Origin: Vicinamibacteria bacterium
GTDB taxonomy: Bacteria; Acidobacteriota; Vicinamibacteria; Fen-336
Assembly (NCBI GenBank): GCA_035570235.1
Contig: DATMML010000111.1
Coordinates: 1-61,152 of the forward strand
Length of the DNA: 61,152 nt
Direction of reading: 5' to 3'
Numbering within the stretch: the first letter of the stretch is position 1; each line of letters opens with the position of its first letter. Shown in pieces: positions 36,076-43,701 of this stretch. The notes under the pieces were generated by a model. It did not search any database, had not been told where the DNA came from, and saw nothing but the letters and a program-made list of their open reading frames with translations. Position numbers and translations under genes: made by a program.

Positions 36076-37626
36076 ATGAGGCCCGCCGGTCTCATAATCC
36101 TGCTCCTTCTGGGCCTCGCGTCGTCGGCGGCGGGCCAGGGTCTCGTCATCGATCACGACGGACTCGGCTGCGTGGTGGCCGGGAAGTACCCGAAGCTTTC
36201 CGCCTGCATCGCACCGCGCTCGCGCGTGGCGCGAGCCCGTGTCTACTTCCGCGGCGAGGGCACCCCGAACTGGTACTACGTCACCCTCACCTCGGACATG
36301 CCCTGTTATCGCGGCCTCCTTCCCAAGCCCAAGCGCGATCTCCGGCGATTCAGCTACTACATCGCGGCCGTGGACATGGCCTTTGCGGAAACGCAAACGG
36401 GCGAATACGTGGCGGAGGTGGTGCCGGACGAGGCCAGCTGCCGCAAAGGCCCGCTCGCCCCCTTTTTGCAAGATGCGTCGGTGGTGGCAACTCCAGCCGC
36501 GGGCGGGGCCGCGATCCCGCCCGGCTTCTCGGCGGTCGGTGCCGTGGGCGGCCTCCCAACCGGGGTCCTACTCGGGGTCGTGGGCGGGGGGGCGGCGGTC
36601 GTGGGGGGCATCTCGGCGATCGGGGGCGGGAGCGGGGGAGGGGGGGCGCCGACCTCTCAACCCCCGCCGACCACGTCCACGGCCGGGTCGCCGCCGAGCA
36701 GCCTGGCCGGGCCCTCGACCACGACTCCGGGAACCTCGACGTCCACCATCCCCGGCGCACCCACGACCACGGTGCCCGGGACTCCCACCACGACCCTGCC
36801 GGGTCCCACCACCACGACCCTGCCGGGCCCGACCACCACGACCCTGCCGGGCCCGACCACCACGACGTTGCCCGGTACGACGACCACGACGGTGCCGGGC
36901 ACCACCACCACCACACTGCCCAGCACGACCACCACCACCCTCAACCCCTGTGCGGGCGACACGACGCCGCCTCAGGTCACGATCACGTCCCCCACGGGCG
37001 GCCTCTTTCTGCCCCTCCCCGTCACTGTGAGCGCCAGCGCCTCCGACGCGTTCGGCATCGCCAAGGTCGACTTCTACTACCAGGAGTCGGGCCACTCCGC
37101 CGTCTTCTTCGGGAGGAGCACCTCCGCGCCGTACCGCGCCACCCTGTTCTCCCTCTGCCAGGCGGCCCTCTTGGACTCCTTCTCCCTCACCGCCGTGGCG
37201 ACCGACAACTGCGGCCTCGTGGCCACTTCCTCCCCGGTGACCATAACCCTCCTCGGCCTCCCCCTGTGCTTCTCCTCGACCCCGCCGCCCCCAGGGGCGG
37301 GCTGGATCAGCGACCTGGCCGTCCCGGGCGGACACGGTCAGGTGGTACTGAACGGGACGGACGCCTTCTTCCCCAGCGCGGGCCCTTCGAGGATCACGGC
37401 CCCCGGGCGCCCGGGTTCCAACCGCGTGGAGGCGGTGCTCGTGAACGCCCCCGGGCGGGGGGGGACGTGGCGCTTCGACTTGAGCGGCCTGGGGCTCAAG
37501 GCGGGCAGCCTGCGGGTAGTGGCGGGCGAGGTGGTGCTCGCGACCCCGGACACGGTGGTGTTCCGCCTGAGTGGCCGCCCCGGAGAGCGAGTCGTCTTCT
37601 CCTTCCGGACGGAAGACGACCGCTAG
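36076..37626 (+). CDS. Secreted protein with Thr/Pro-repeat stalk and Ig-like domain
   Basis: A 516-aa exported protein. Signal peptide MRPAGLIILLLLGLASSAAG, a 100-residue N-terminal domain with several Cys (YVTLTSDMPCYRG, YIAAVDMAFAETQTGEYVAEV), a Gly/Ala-rich hydrophobic stretch (about 165-195) that could cross the membrane, eight octapeptide repeats of the PGxTTTTL kind (about 227-290), an Ig-like/Big_7 domain (DTTPPQVTITSPTGG) and a C-terminal beta domain. The layout is that of a surface-exposed binding protein on a flexible, possibly glycosylated stalk. ATG 36076 is chosen since it opens the signal peptide. Function unknown. Confidence 0.7.
   Translation: MRPAGLIILLLLGLASSAAGQGLVIDHDGLGCVVAGKYPKLSACIAPRSRVARARVYFRGEGTPNWYYVTLTSDMPCYRGLLPKPKRDLRRFSYYIAAVDMAFAETQTGEYVAEVVPDEASCRKGPLAPFLQDASVVATPAAGGAAIPPGFSAVGAVGGLPTGVLLGVVGGGAAVVGGISAIGGGSGGGGAPTSQPPPTTSTAGSPPSSLAGPSTTTPGTSTSTIPGAPTTTVPGTPTTTLPGPTTTTLPGPTTTTLPGPTTTTLPGTTTTTVPGTTTTTLPSTTTTTLNPCAGDTTPPQVTITSPTGGLFLPLPVTVSASASDAFGIAKVDFYYQESGHSAVFFGRSTSAPYRATLFSLCQAALLDSFSLTAVATDNCGLVATSSPVTITLLGLPLCFSSTPPPPGAGWISDLAVPGGHGQVVLNGTDAFFPSAGPSRITAPGRPGSNRVEAVLVNAPGRGGTWRFDLSGLGLKAGSLRVVAGEVVLATPDTVVFRLSGRPGERVVFSFRTEDDR
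36754..36945 (+). repeat. Eight 24-bp tandem repeats coding for a Thr/Pro/Gly octapeptide
   Basis: In-frame units of G-(P/T/A)-(P/T)-T-T-T-(L/V)-P, three of them nearly identical in DNA. The near identity suggests recent expansion and possible length variation by slippage without frame change. Confidence 0.9.
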
Positions 37627-37649
37627 AGCCTCCCCGGTTCCGCTTCGGG

Positions 37650-37655
37650 TATACT
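37650..37655 (+). promoter_or_regulatory. -10 element (TATACT) before blaI
   Basis: TATACT 42 bp before the GTG start of the BlaI-like regulator. The -35 is not recognisable and no dyad of the TACA-TGTA type was found, so a BlaI operator is not shown. Confidence 0.35.
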
Positions 37656-37697
37656 CGGCAGCTGAAGCTCGGAATCGATGCTGAGGAGTCAGGAGCG

Positions 37698-38144
37698 GTG
37701 AGTCTCCCCCGGTTTTTCGTCCACCCCTTCCGGCGCCCGCGGGGTCTTTCCCCCCTCGGCCATCTCGAGGGGCGCGTCATGGACGAGCTGTGGCGACGGC
37801 CGGAGGGGGCCTGCGTGCGCGACGTGCAGGCCGCCTTCTCGGGCACCCTGGCTTACACCACGCTCATGACCACTTTGGACCGGCTCCACCGCAAGGGCGT
37901 CCTCGATCGCCGCAAGGCGGGCCGCGCCTATGTCTACACCCCCCGCTGGAGCCGGGAGGAGCTGGAGCGCGGCCTGGCGAGCGACCTGATCGGGAGTCTT
38001 CTGGACGGGGACGCTGAGGCCGCCCAGCCCGTGCTCTCTTGCATCGTCGACGCTGTGGGTGAGCGGGACCGCCTCTTGCTCGACGAGCTGGACCGCCTGG
38101 TGAAGGAAAAACGGCGGCGGCTGGGGCAGAAGAGGGGGCTGTGA
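37698..38144 (+). CDS. BlaI/MecI/CopY-family winged-helix repressor
   Basis: A 148-aa dimeric transcription factor. The HLEGRVMDELWRRPEGACVRDVQAAF segment is the usual opening of the wing-helix domain, followed by LAYTTLMTTLDRLHRKGVLDRRKAGRAYVYTP, the recognition helix and wing, and a leucine-rich C-terminal dimer part. GTG 37698 is preceded by GAGGAG at 9 bp. Repressors of this family are inactivated by proteolysis triggered by an M56 membrane protease, encoded here by the next gene (4-bp ATG/TGA overlap). Target genes may be itself and the downstream glycosidase. Confidence 0.92.
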   Translation: MSLPRFFVHPFRRPRGLSPLGHLEGRVMDELWRRPEGACVRDVQAAFSGTLAYTTLMTTLDRLHRKGVLDRRKAGRAYVYTPRWSREELERGLASDLIGSLLDGDAEAAQPVLSCIVDAVGERDRLLLDELDRLVKEKRRRLGQKRGL

Positions 38145-39124
38145 TGTACGGCTTGGTTGGCCTCAGCCTCGGGTTCGCCGCCTTCCTGGTCATAGGGGGC
38201 CTAGGCTCCCTAGCCGTGGCCGCCGCCCGGCCGCGCCGGGGCTACTCCCTGTCCCCGGCGGAGGCGGGGGGGCAGGCCCGTTCGCTCTTTGCCCTGCGTC
38301 TTCTCCCCGCCGCGGCCGGGCTCGTCTTCGCCGCCGGCTTTTACGCCCCCGCCTACCTCCTTCTCGAGCCGCGCGACACCGGGGAGACGGTGAGCCCGGG
38401 TCTGGCCCTGCTCGTGGTGGCCGCGGCCGCCCTCGTCTTCACCGGTCTCCGGCGGGGCCTCAAAACGTGGGTGGCCGGGCGGCGGCTCGTCGCCGGCTGG
38501 ATGCGGGGCGCACGTCCCCTCCACCTTCCCGGGCTCGCCCTCCCCGCCTACGGGATCTCCCACCCCTTCCCGGTGGTGGCGGTGGTGGGTATGTGGCGGC
38601 CCCGCCTGTTCGTGGCGGAGAGGGTCCTGGCCGGGCTCACGGGCGAGGAGTTGGCGGCCGTTCTCGCCCACGAGGAGGGCCACCTCGTGGCCCGCGACAA
38701 TCTCCGGGGATTGCTCCTCCGCTGCTGCCCCGACCCGCTGGCGCTGCTACCCATAGGCGACCGTCTCTTCCGGGCGTGGACGGAGGCGGCGGAGGCGGCC
38801 GCCGATGAGCACTCGGCGCGGGCCGGCTCGCCGCGGGCGCTGGCCCTGGCGGGGGCGCTGGTCAAGGTCGCGCGCATGGCTCCCGTCGGCCAACGGGCGT
38901 CGCTTCCCGCGAGTGCTTTCCACGACGGGGCGGCCATCGTCCGGCGGGTCAAGCGGCTCCTGGATCGAACCGAAAGCAAAGAGGCTGCCACGTCGCTCCT
39001 CCGCACGCCCCGCGCCCTGGGCACGTGGGCCTTCCTCTCCGTCCTCGCCCTCTTCGGCACGAGCCCGCTGGTCCTTCGGGCCGTGCACGCGCTGACGGAG
39101 GCCGCTCTCCGCCTTCTTCGCTGA
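38141..39124 (+). CDS. M56-family membrane metalloprotease (BlaR1-type, no sensor domain)
   Basis: A 327-aa protein with three to four membrane spans (residues 1-30, 45-75, 85-105, 305-325) and a cytoplasmic zinc protease with AHEEGH at about 176-181 and a downstream EAAADE third-ligand region. It matches BlaR1/MecR1 and M48-like membrane proteases, but ends after its last span without the extracellular penicillin-binding sensor domain, so it cannot detect beta-lactams the usual way. The gene overlaps the BlaI-type regulator, so a proteolytic switch for envelope stress is likely. Confidence 0.82.
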   Translation: MMYGLVGLSLGFAAFLVIGGLGSLAVAAARPRRGYSLSPAEAGGQARSLFALRLLPAAAGLVFAAGFYAPAYLLLEPRDTGETVSPGLALLVVAAAALVFTGLRRGLKTWVAGRRLVAGWMRGARPLHLPGLALPAYGISHPFPVVAVVGMWRPRLFVAERVLAGLTGEELAAVLAHEEGHLVARDNLRGLLLRCCPDPLALLPIGDRLFRAWTEAAEAAADEHSARAGSPRALALAGALVKVARMAPVGQRASLPASAFHDGAAIVRRVKRLLDRTESKEAATSLLRTPRALGTWAFLSVLALFGTSPLVLRAVHALTEAALRLLR

Positions 39125-39173
39125 GCGCCCCGGCTCGCCACCCGTCCCGGGCGGGGAGCGGCCTCGACGACGC

Positions 39174-39179
39174 TAGAAT
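39174..39179 (+). promoter_or_regulatory. -10-like element (TAGAAT) of the glycosidase gene
   Basis: TAGAAT ends 6 bp before GTG 39186, the same spacing as in the GT2 gene. No Shine-Dalgarno follows. Confidence 0.4.
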
Positions 39180-39185
39180 GCGGAC

Positions 39186-40922
39186 GTGGGACGGGTCCCG
39201 GCGATGAGATCCCTCGGCCTCCCGGGCTCGCTCGGCGCTCTCGCTCTCGCCGCCGCCTCGTTCTCCGCTCCCCGCGTCTCTCCCTCGGCCTCCCGGCCCC
39301 TGGCCGAGGCCGGGTATGCCCGGGACACTCTCTACTCCGTCGAGGATGGAGCGCTCGACGCCCTCCAGGACCAGTTCCGCCCCACCCTCGAGGCCAACCG
39401 CAAGGAACTCTTGGGTCAGACGGGCCAGGTGAAGGGTTTCGGGGCGGGCACCATCTACCCGCAGATCTGGCTTCGGGACAGCGCGACCCTCATTCCGGCC
39501 ACTCGCTACTACTATCGCCTGGAGTACCTCACGAGCTGGATCGAGGAGCATCTCTCCCACCAGAGAACGAACGGCGAGCTCTATGACTGGATCGCGGCCG
39601 GCGACCCCGCGCCGTTTCTGGCCAACGCGCCCCGGGCCGGGCGGGTCTATCGCGCGGGGAGCATCCAGCTCTCCGCGGACAAGAACACCACCGCCGCCGA
39701 CCAGGAGGCGAGCGCGGTGCTTGCGGCGGCCCAGGTTTTCGCCCTCACCGGGGACCGCTCCTGGCTCTCCAAGAAGATCGTGGGCCGGGCCCTGGTCGAT
39801 CGGCTGGACGCCGCTCTGGAGTACGTGCTCACCCAACGCTTCAGCTCCACCTACGGCCTCGTCACCAGCGCCTTTACCGCCGACTGGGGGGATGTGAGCC
39901 CGATCTACCCCGACCAGCGCGTCATCTACCTGGACGAGCGGACCCCGGTCGTGGTCGGTCTCTACACGAATGCCCTCTTTGCGCGGGCGGCGGAGGAGCT
40001 GGGCGCGATGCTGGGCCGCCTAGGCGACGCCACGCGGGGGGGCCATTGGTCGGGGCAGGCCTCGCGGATCCGGACCAACATCCGACGCTTCTTGTGGGCT
40101 GAGACCGCCGGCTTCTACCGCATGCATCGGCTCTTGCCCGGGCCCGGGAAGGAAGTGACCTACGACGACGCCGACACCTTCGCGCTGGGGGGCAACGCGC
40201 TGGCCGCCCTCTACGGCCCCGCCGATCCGCCCCAGGCGGAGCGCATCTTCGCCGCGGCGGAGGATCGGCGTCGTCGCTTCGGCGTGTCCACGGTAGCGGG
40301 CGTGCTCCTGCCTCCCTACCCGCGCGGGTTCTTCAAGCACCCCATCCAGAGCGATGAGTTTACGTACCAGAACGGCGGCCAGTGGGACTGGTGGGCGGGC
40401 CGGTTCCTGCTCGCGGGCTTCGTCCGGGGGAACGCGGGCCCGGCCTCGCGCCAGCTCCGCGAGATCGCAGGCCGAGTGCAGGAAGCGGGCGGGCTCTACG
40501 AGTGGTACACCCGGGAGGGGAAGGGCCGGGGGAGCGCCCGCTACGCGGGGAGCGCGGGGGCGCTCGCGGGGGCGGTCTTTGCAGGGCTCTTTGGCCTTGA
40601 CTCGAGGGCGGAGGGGCTCGCGATCACGGTGCGTCTGGGGGCGGAGCCGGGGGCGGTTCGTGCTTACGAGCCGGCCCTCGATCGCTACGTCGTGTACCGA
40701 TACTCTCTCGACGACCGGAAGCGGGTGGCCCGCCTGCGCTACGAGAGCAACGCCCCCGGCCTCGGCCGGCTCGCCCTCCTCCTGCCGCTGGGAGCGGTGG
40801 CCGAACAGGTGCTCCTCGATGGGCGAGCCGTCCCCTTCACGGGGGAGGCGGTGGGGAGGGACCGTTACGCCGTCCTCCGCACGGACTGGCGGCGCCACCA
40901 ACTCGAGCTGAGACTGCGCTGA
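39186..40922 (+). CDS. Exported six-hairpin glycosidase-like protein
   Basis: A 578-aa protein with a Sec signal (RSLGLPGSLGALALAAASFSA, cleaved near residue 30). The body has the (alpha/alpha)6-toroid features IWLRDSATLIPATRYYY, DWGDVSP, YTNALFARAAEEL and QNGGQWDWWAGRFLLAGF, then a beta-sandwich tail. This resembles the GH15/GH37/GH63 and glycogen-debranching superfamily; Asp and Glu candidates sit in LRDS and the QSDEFTYQNGG loop, but the exact family and substrate cannot be told. GTG 39186 and ATG 39204 are both possible; the former is 6 bp after a TAGAAT box. Confidence 0.72.
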   Translation: MGRVPAMRSLGLPGSLGALALAAASFSAPRVSPSASRPLAEAGYARDTLYSVEDGALDALQDQFRPTLEANRKELLGQTGQVKGFGAGTIYPQIWLRDSATLIPATRYYYRLEYLTSWIEEHLSHQRTNGELYDWIAAGDPAPFLANAPRAGRVYRAGSIQLSADKNTTAADQEASAVLAAAQVFALTGDRSWLSKKIVGRALVDRLDAALEYVLTQRFSSTYGLVTSAFTADWGDVSPIYPDQRVIYLDERTPVVVGLYTNALFARAAEELGAMLGRLGDATRGGHWSGQASRIRTNIRRFLWAETAGFYRMHRLLPGPGKEVTYDDADTFALGGNALAALYGPADPPQAERIFAAAEDRRRRFGVSTVAGVLLPPYPRGFFKHPIQSDEFTYQNGGQWDWWAGRFLLAGFVRGNAGPASRQLREIAGRVQEAGGLYEWYTREGKGRGSARYAGSAGALAGAVFAGLFGLDSRAEGLAITVRLGAEPGAVRAYEPALDRYVVYRYSLDDRKRVARLRYESNAPGLGRLALLLPLGAVAEQVLLDGRAVPFTGEAVGRDRYAVLRTDWRRHQLELRLR

Positions 40923-40923
40923 C

Positions 40924-41691
40924 GTGGCGGGGGCCAGGGGTTGGGCGGCGTTAGCGGCGGTCCTCGCCGGCCCCGTCCCCCCGGCTCCGCTTCCCTTTGG
41001 CCCCGGCGAGGACGTCTCCTTCCGGATCACGTACGCCCACCTCCTGGCCGGGCGGGCCACTCTCAGGGTGGAGCCGGGCCCGGAGGCGGGACGAGGGATG
41101 CTGCGGTTCGTGGCGGAGGCGAAGAGCGAGGGCTTTTTCTCCTGGCTCTTGGGGTTTCGGGTCGACGACCGGACGGTGGCGACCTGGGACCCTGCCGCCG
41201 GCTGCTCGCTCGGGATCGAGAAGCATCTGCGGGAAGGCCGCGCGGTTCGCGATCAGGTTGTTGTTTTTGGGCCGGGGTCGGACACGGCGGTGGTGACGGA
41301 TCCCAAGATCAAGGAGACCCGCTTCGATGTTGGTCCCTGCGTTCTCGACGTGCTCTCCGCCTTCTTCGTGGCCCGGGCCCGCGGGTTGCCGGAGGGGGAG
41401 GGCCTGACCCTGCCCCTGTTCGACAACGGCCGGCGCTATGTGCTGAGCGTGCGCTTACGGGGGCGAGAGCGGCTCGACCTGCCCCCCCCGCTGGGAAAAG
41501 CCGTTCCCACCATGATCGTGGAGCCGCTCCTCCTGGAGGGAACGGGCCTCTTCGTTAAGGCGGGGCGCCTCATGATCTGGCTGACCGACGACGCCCGCCG
41601 CATCCCCGTCCGGCTCCGCTCCAAAGTGGCGATCGGGTCCGTGTCCGCCGACTTGGAAAGCTACCACGCACCCGCGGATGGCCGCCCGTAA
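40924..41691 (+). CDS. DUF3108-family periplasmic protein
   Basis: A 255-aa protein with a short hydrophobic start (MAGARGWAALAAVLAGPVPP) and the DUF3108 pattern: FGPGEDVSFRITYAHLLAGRATLRVE, GFFSWLLGFRVDDRTVATWDP, RFDVGPCVLDVLSAFFVARARGLPEG and WLTDDARRIPVRLRSKVAIGSVSADL. Family members are beta-rich, lipid-carrier-like and found in many Gram-negative bacteria; role unknown, probably envelope transport. It starts at GTG one base after the glycosidase stop, so the two are co-translated. Confidence 0.82.
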   Translation: MAGARGWAALAAVLAGPVPPAPLPFGPGEDVSFRITYAHLLAGRATLRVEPGPEAGRGMLRFVAEAKSEGFFSWLLGFRVDDRTVATWDPAAGCSLGIEKHLREGRAVRDQVVVFGPGSDTAVVTDPKIKETRFDVGPCVLDVLSAFFVARARGLPEGEGLTLPLFDNGRRYVLSVRLRGRERLDLPPPLGKAVPTMIVEPLLLEGTGLFVKAGRLMIWLTDDARRIPVRLRSKVAIGSVSADLESYHAPADGRP

Positions 41692-41703
41692 CCCATCCGC
41701 GCC

Positions 41704-41988
41704 CTACAGCATCACCTTGCGGTGGCGGGCCACTTCCTCCTCGTAGTACTTCCGGTAGAGGACCTCCCACTCGTCGGACCCCTCTACGATCGGGCGCTTC
41801 TGGCTCTCGATCTTGCGGCGCACGAGGGCATCGATGGCCTCGTCCGCCTTCATCTCGTCGGAGATCAGCTTCACCATCTCCTGGCGGATCTCCTGGGGGT
41901 CGGCGAAGTACTCCACCTCTTCGTCCGCGTCGAGCTGGCTAAGGATGAGGTGGGACAGGCGGAGGATCTTCTCCCGGGAGAGCTTCAT
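41704..41988 (-). CDS. DUF507-family protein, copy 1
   Basis: A 94-aa all-helical, charged protein: MKLSREKILRLSHLILSQLD then RQEMVKLISDEMKADEAIDALVRRKIESQ and a C-terminal EWEVLYRKYYEEEVARH. The pattern is that of DUF507, a family of small paired proteins of unknown role found in Acidobacteriota, Aquificota and deltaproteobacterial lineages. GAACGATG context shows ATG preceded by GGGGGGAA. It lies 16 bp after copy 2 and is likely co-transcribed; the two may form a heterodimer. Confidence 0.85.
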   Translation of the reverse strand: MKLSREKILRLSHLILSQLDADEEVEYFADPQEIRQEMVKLISDEMKADEAIDALVRRKIESQKRPIVEGSDEWEVLYRKYYEEEVARHRKVML

Positions 41989-42004
41989 CGTTCCCCCCCT
42001 CCGC

Positions 42005-42283
42005 TCACAGAATAATCCCCTTCTCCCGCGCCATCTTCTTCTTGAGCATCTTGAACATCTCCGTGTAGGTGACGTTCGAGCGCTCCATCTCCGAGGCGTG
42101 CTGGATCAGCACCTCCCGCACCTCTTCGTTCAAGCGGTCCTCGATCTGCAGCTCCTCGGTGATCACCCGGGCAATGCCGTCCACGATGCGGGGCTCGGAG
42201 TCGATCTGCAGCTTGCCTTCTCCCACGAGCGTCTTCACGATCTTTCGGGAGACGTATTGAATCTCTTCCGCGGTGAGGCGCAT
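42005..42283 (-). CDS. DUF507-family protein, copy 2
   Basis: A 92-aa paralogue of the next gene: MRLTAEEIQYVSRKIVKTLVGEGKL, VDGIARVITEELQIEDRLNEEVREVL and a basic C-terminus MLKKKMAREKGIIL. Start at ATG 42283; the frame is open further but that part overlaps upp. A TATACT box lies 9 bp before it with GGAG between. Divergent from upp. Low sequence identity to copy 1 despite the shared layout suggests an old duplication. Confidence 0.85.
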   Translation of the reverse strand: MRLTAEEIQYVSRKIVKTLVGEGKLQIDSEPRIVDGIARVITEELQIEDRLNEEVREVLIQHASEMERSNVTYTEMFKMLKKKMAREKGIIL

Positions 42284-42292
42284 GGCTCCGGG

Positions 42293-42321
42293 AGTATAGC
42301 ATCCGGGGGCCGTGGTATCCT
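42293..42321. promoter_or_regulatory. Divergent -10 elements of DUF507 and upp
   Basis: Minus-strand TATACT (42298-42293) stands 9 bp before the DUF507 ATG; plus-strand TATCCT (42316-42321) stands 9 bp before the upp ATG. The starts are only 47 bp apart, so the two promoters share DNA. Both leave very short leaders. Confidence 0.45.
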
Positions 42322-42330
42322 CGGGCGCCC

Positions 42331-42951
42331 ATGTCCTTCGACCTCGTTCGCCATCCCCTGGTGGAGGATTGCTTGGCCCGGCTGCGGGATAGGGCCACAC
42401 CACCGGACGAGTTTCGACGGCTCGCCCGGCGGGTGAGCTTGGTCCTCACCATCGAGGCCACCCGCGACCTCGCCCTGAAGGAGGGCATGGTAGAGACGCC
42501 CCTGGAGACCGCACCCGCGCGCCGGCTGGCCCCGCGCGTGGTGGCGGTGCCCGTGCTGCGGGCGGGCCTGGGGATGATGGACGCTTTCCTGGAGCTCGTG
42601 CCCCAGGCGGAGGTTGGCTATTTCGGCCTGGAGCGCAACGAGGAGACGGCGGTAGCCCGCCGCTACTACGAGAAGGTTCCCAAGAACCTGGGGGACGCCC
42701 TCGTCTTTCTGCTCGACCCCATGCTGGCCACGGGGGGATCGGCGGCGATGGCGGTGGACGGTCTGCGGGGGCTGGGCGCGAAGGAGGTCCGCCTGCTCTG
42801 CATCGTGGCCGCTCCCGAGGGCGTGGCCCACTTGGCCGCCGTCGCGCCCGCGGCGAGGATCTACTGTGCGGCGCTCGACCGTACCCTCAACGACCGCAAA
42901 TACATCCTTCCTGGACTGGGGGACTTCGGGGACCGCCTCTTCCGGACCTGA
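42331..42951 (+). CDS. upp: Upp, uracil phosphoribosyltransferase
   Basis: Pyrimidine salvage: uracil plus PRPP to UMP. 206 aa. Signatures HPLVEDCLARLRDRATPPDEFRRL, VPVLRAGLGMMDAFLELVP, ARRYYEKVP, the PRPP loop LLDPMLATGGSAAMAVDGLRG and the uracil-binding late stretch around YILPGLGDFGDRLF. All standard. Starts at ATG 42331, 9 bp after TATCCT. It lies upstream of the act operon but has its own strand arrangement and a 99-bp gap to it. Confidence 0.97.
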   Translation: MSFDLVRHPLVEDCLARLRDRATPPDEFRRLARRVSLVLTIEATRDLALKEGMVETPLETAPARRLAPRVVAVPVLRAGLGMMDAFLELVPQAEVGYFGLERNEETAVARRYYEKVPKNLGDALVFLLDPMLATGGSAAMAVDGLRGLGAKEVRLLCIVAAPEGVAHLAAVAPAARIYCAALDRTLNDRKYILPGLGDFGDRLFRT

Positions 42952-43009
42952 GCCCGTCCCCGGGGCCTTGCTGGGCGCGCGACCGACGGCTCGGAACGCG
43001 ATGTTTCCA

Positions 43010-43039
43010 TTGACGATGGATCGGGCCCTGGCATAGGCT
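43010..43039 (+). promoter_or_regulatory. Promoter of the act-cta respiratory operon
   Basis: TTGACG (43010-43015), 18-bp spacer, TAGGCT (43034-43039). Predicted start near 43046 leaves about 5 nt, all pyrimidine-rich, before the actA ATG; no Shine-Dalgarno. The best -35 among the leaderless-type promoters here. Confidence 0.5.
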
Positions 43040-43050
43040 TTAGGCCCCCC

Positions 43051-43701
43051 ATGCCGCAGATTTTCCACCACAGCACCAACACCCTGTCCCGGGTGAGCAT
43101 CTTTGGAGCCGTGTTCATGGGAGCGGCGGGCTTGTGGCTGATCCTGGAGATCAACCGCTCGCCCTACGTGACCCGGGCCTTCGAGGCTCGCGAGCAACCT
43201 GTGCCCTTCTCCCATGCCCACCACGTCGGCGGCATAGGCATAGAGTGCCGGTACTGTCACACTGCCGTCGACCGGTCCGCGGTGGCGGGCATCCCGCCCA
43301 CCAAGACGTGCATGAACTGCCACTCCCAGATTTGGTCCCAGAGCCCGACCCTTGAGCCGGTGCGGGCCAGCTTCCGCACCGACACCTCCCTGGAGTGGAC
43401 GAGGGTGCACGACCTTCCCGACTTCGTCTATTTCAACCACAGCGCCCACGTGAACAAGGGGATCGGCTGCTCGACCTGCCACGGGCGCGTGGATAGGATG
43501 CCCCTCACCTGGCAGGTGCATTCGCTGCAGATGGAGTGGTGCCTGGAATGCCACCGGCAGCCCGAGAAATACGTGCGCCCGAAGGCGGAGGTGTACAACA
43601 TCGCCTACGAGGCCCCCGCCGACCAACTCGAGCGGGGGCGGAGGCTGGTCCGCGAGTACGGCATTCACACCCGCGTCTCTTGCTCGACCTGCCACCGATG
43701 A
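43051..43701 (+). CDS. actA: ActA, pentaheme cytochrome c of alternative complex III
   Basis: A 216-aa membrane-tethered multiheme protein. One N-terminal span (residues 13-34) acts as signal anchor. Five CxxCH sites follow: CRYCH, CMNCH, CSTCH, CLECH and CSTCH, the last just before the C-terminus, giving five c-type hemes in the periplasm. They pass electrons from the ActB iron-sulfur domain to ActE or directly to the oxidase. The ATGA overlap with actB couples translation. First gene of a twelve-gene operon. Distal His ligands lie in VPFSHAHHVGG and FVYFNHSAHVNKG. Confidence 0.93.
   Translation: MPQIFHHSTNTLSRVSIFGAVFMGAAGLWLILEINRSPYVTRAFEAREQPVPFSHAHHVGGIGIECRYCHTAVDRSAVAGIPPTKTCMNCHSQIWSQSPTLEPVRASFRTDTSLEWTRVHDLPDFVYFNHSAHVNKGIGCSTCHGRVDRMPLTWQVHSLQMEWCLECHRQPEKYVRPKAEVYNIAYEAPADQLERGRRLVREYGIHTRVSCSTCHR

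Noticed and set aside
37641-37700. BlaI operator dyad before the BlaI-like gene
   Set aside because: No TACA-TGTA type inverted repeat was found; only a -10-like TATACT remains.
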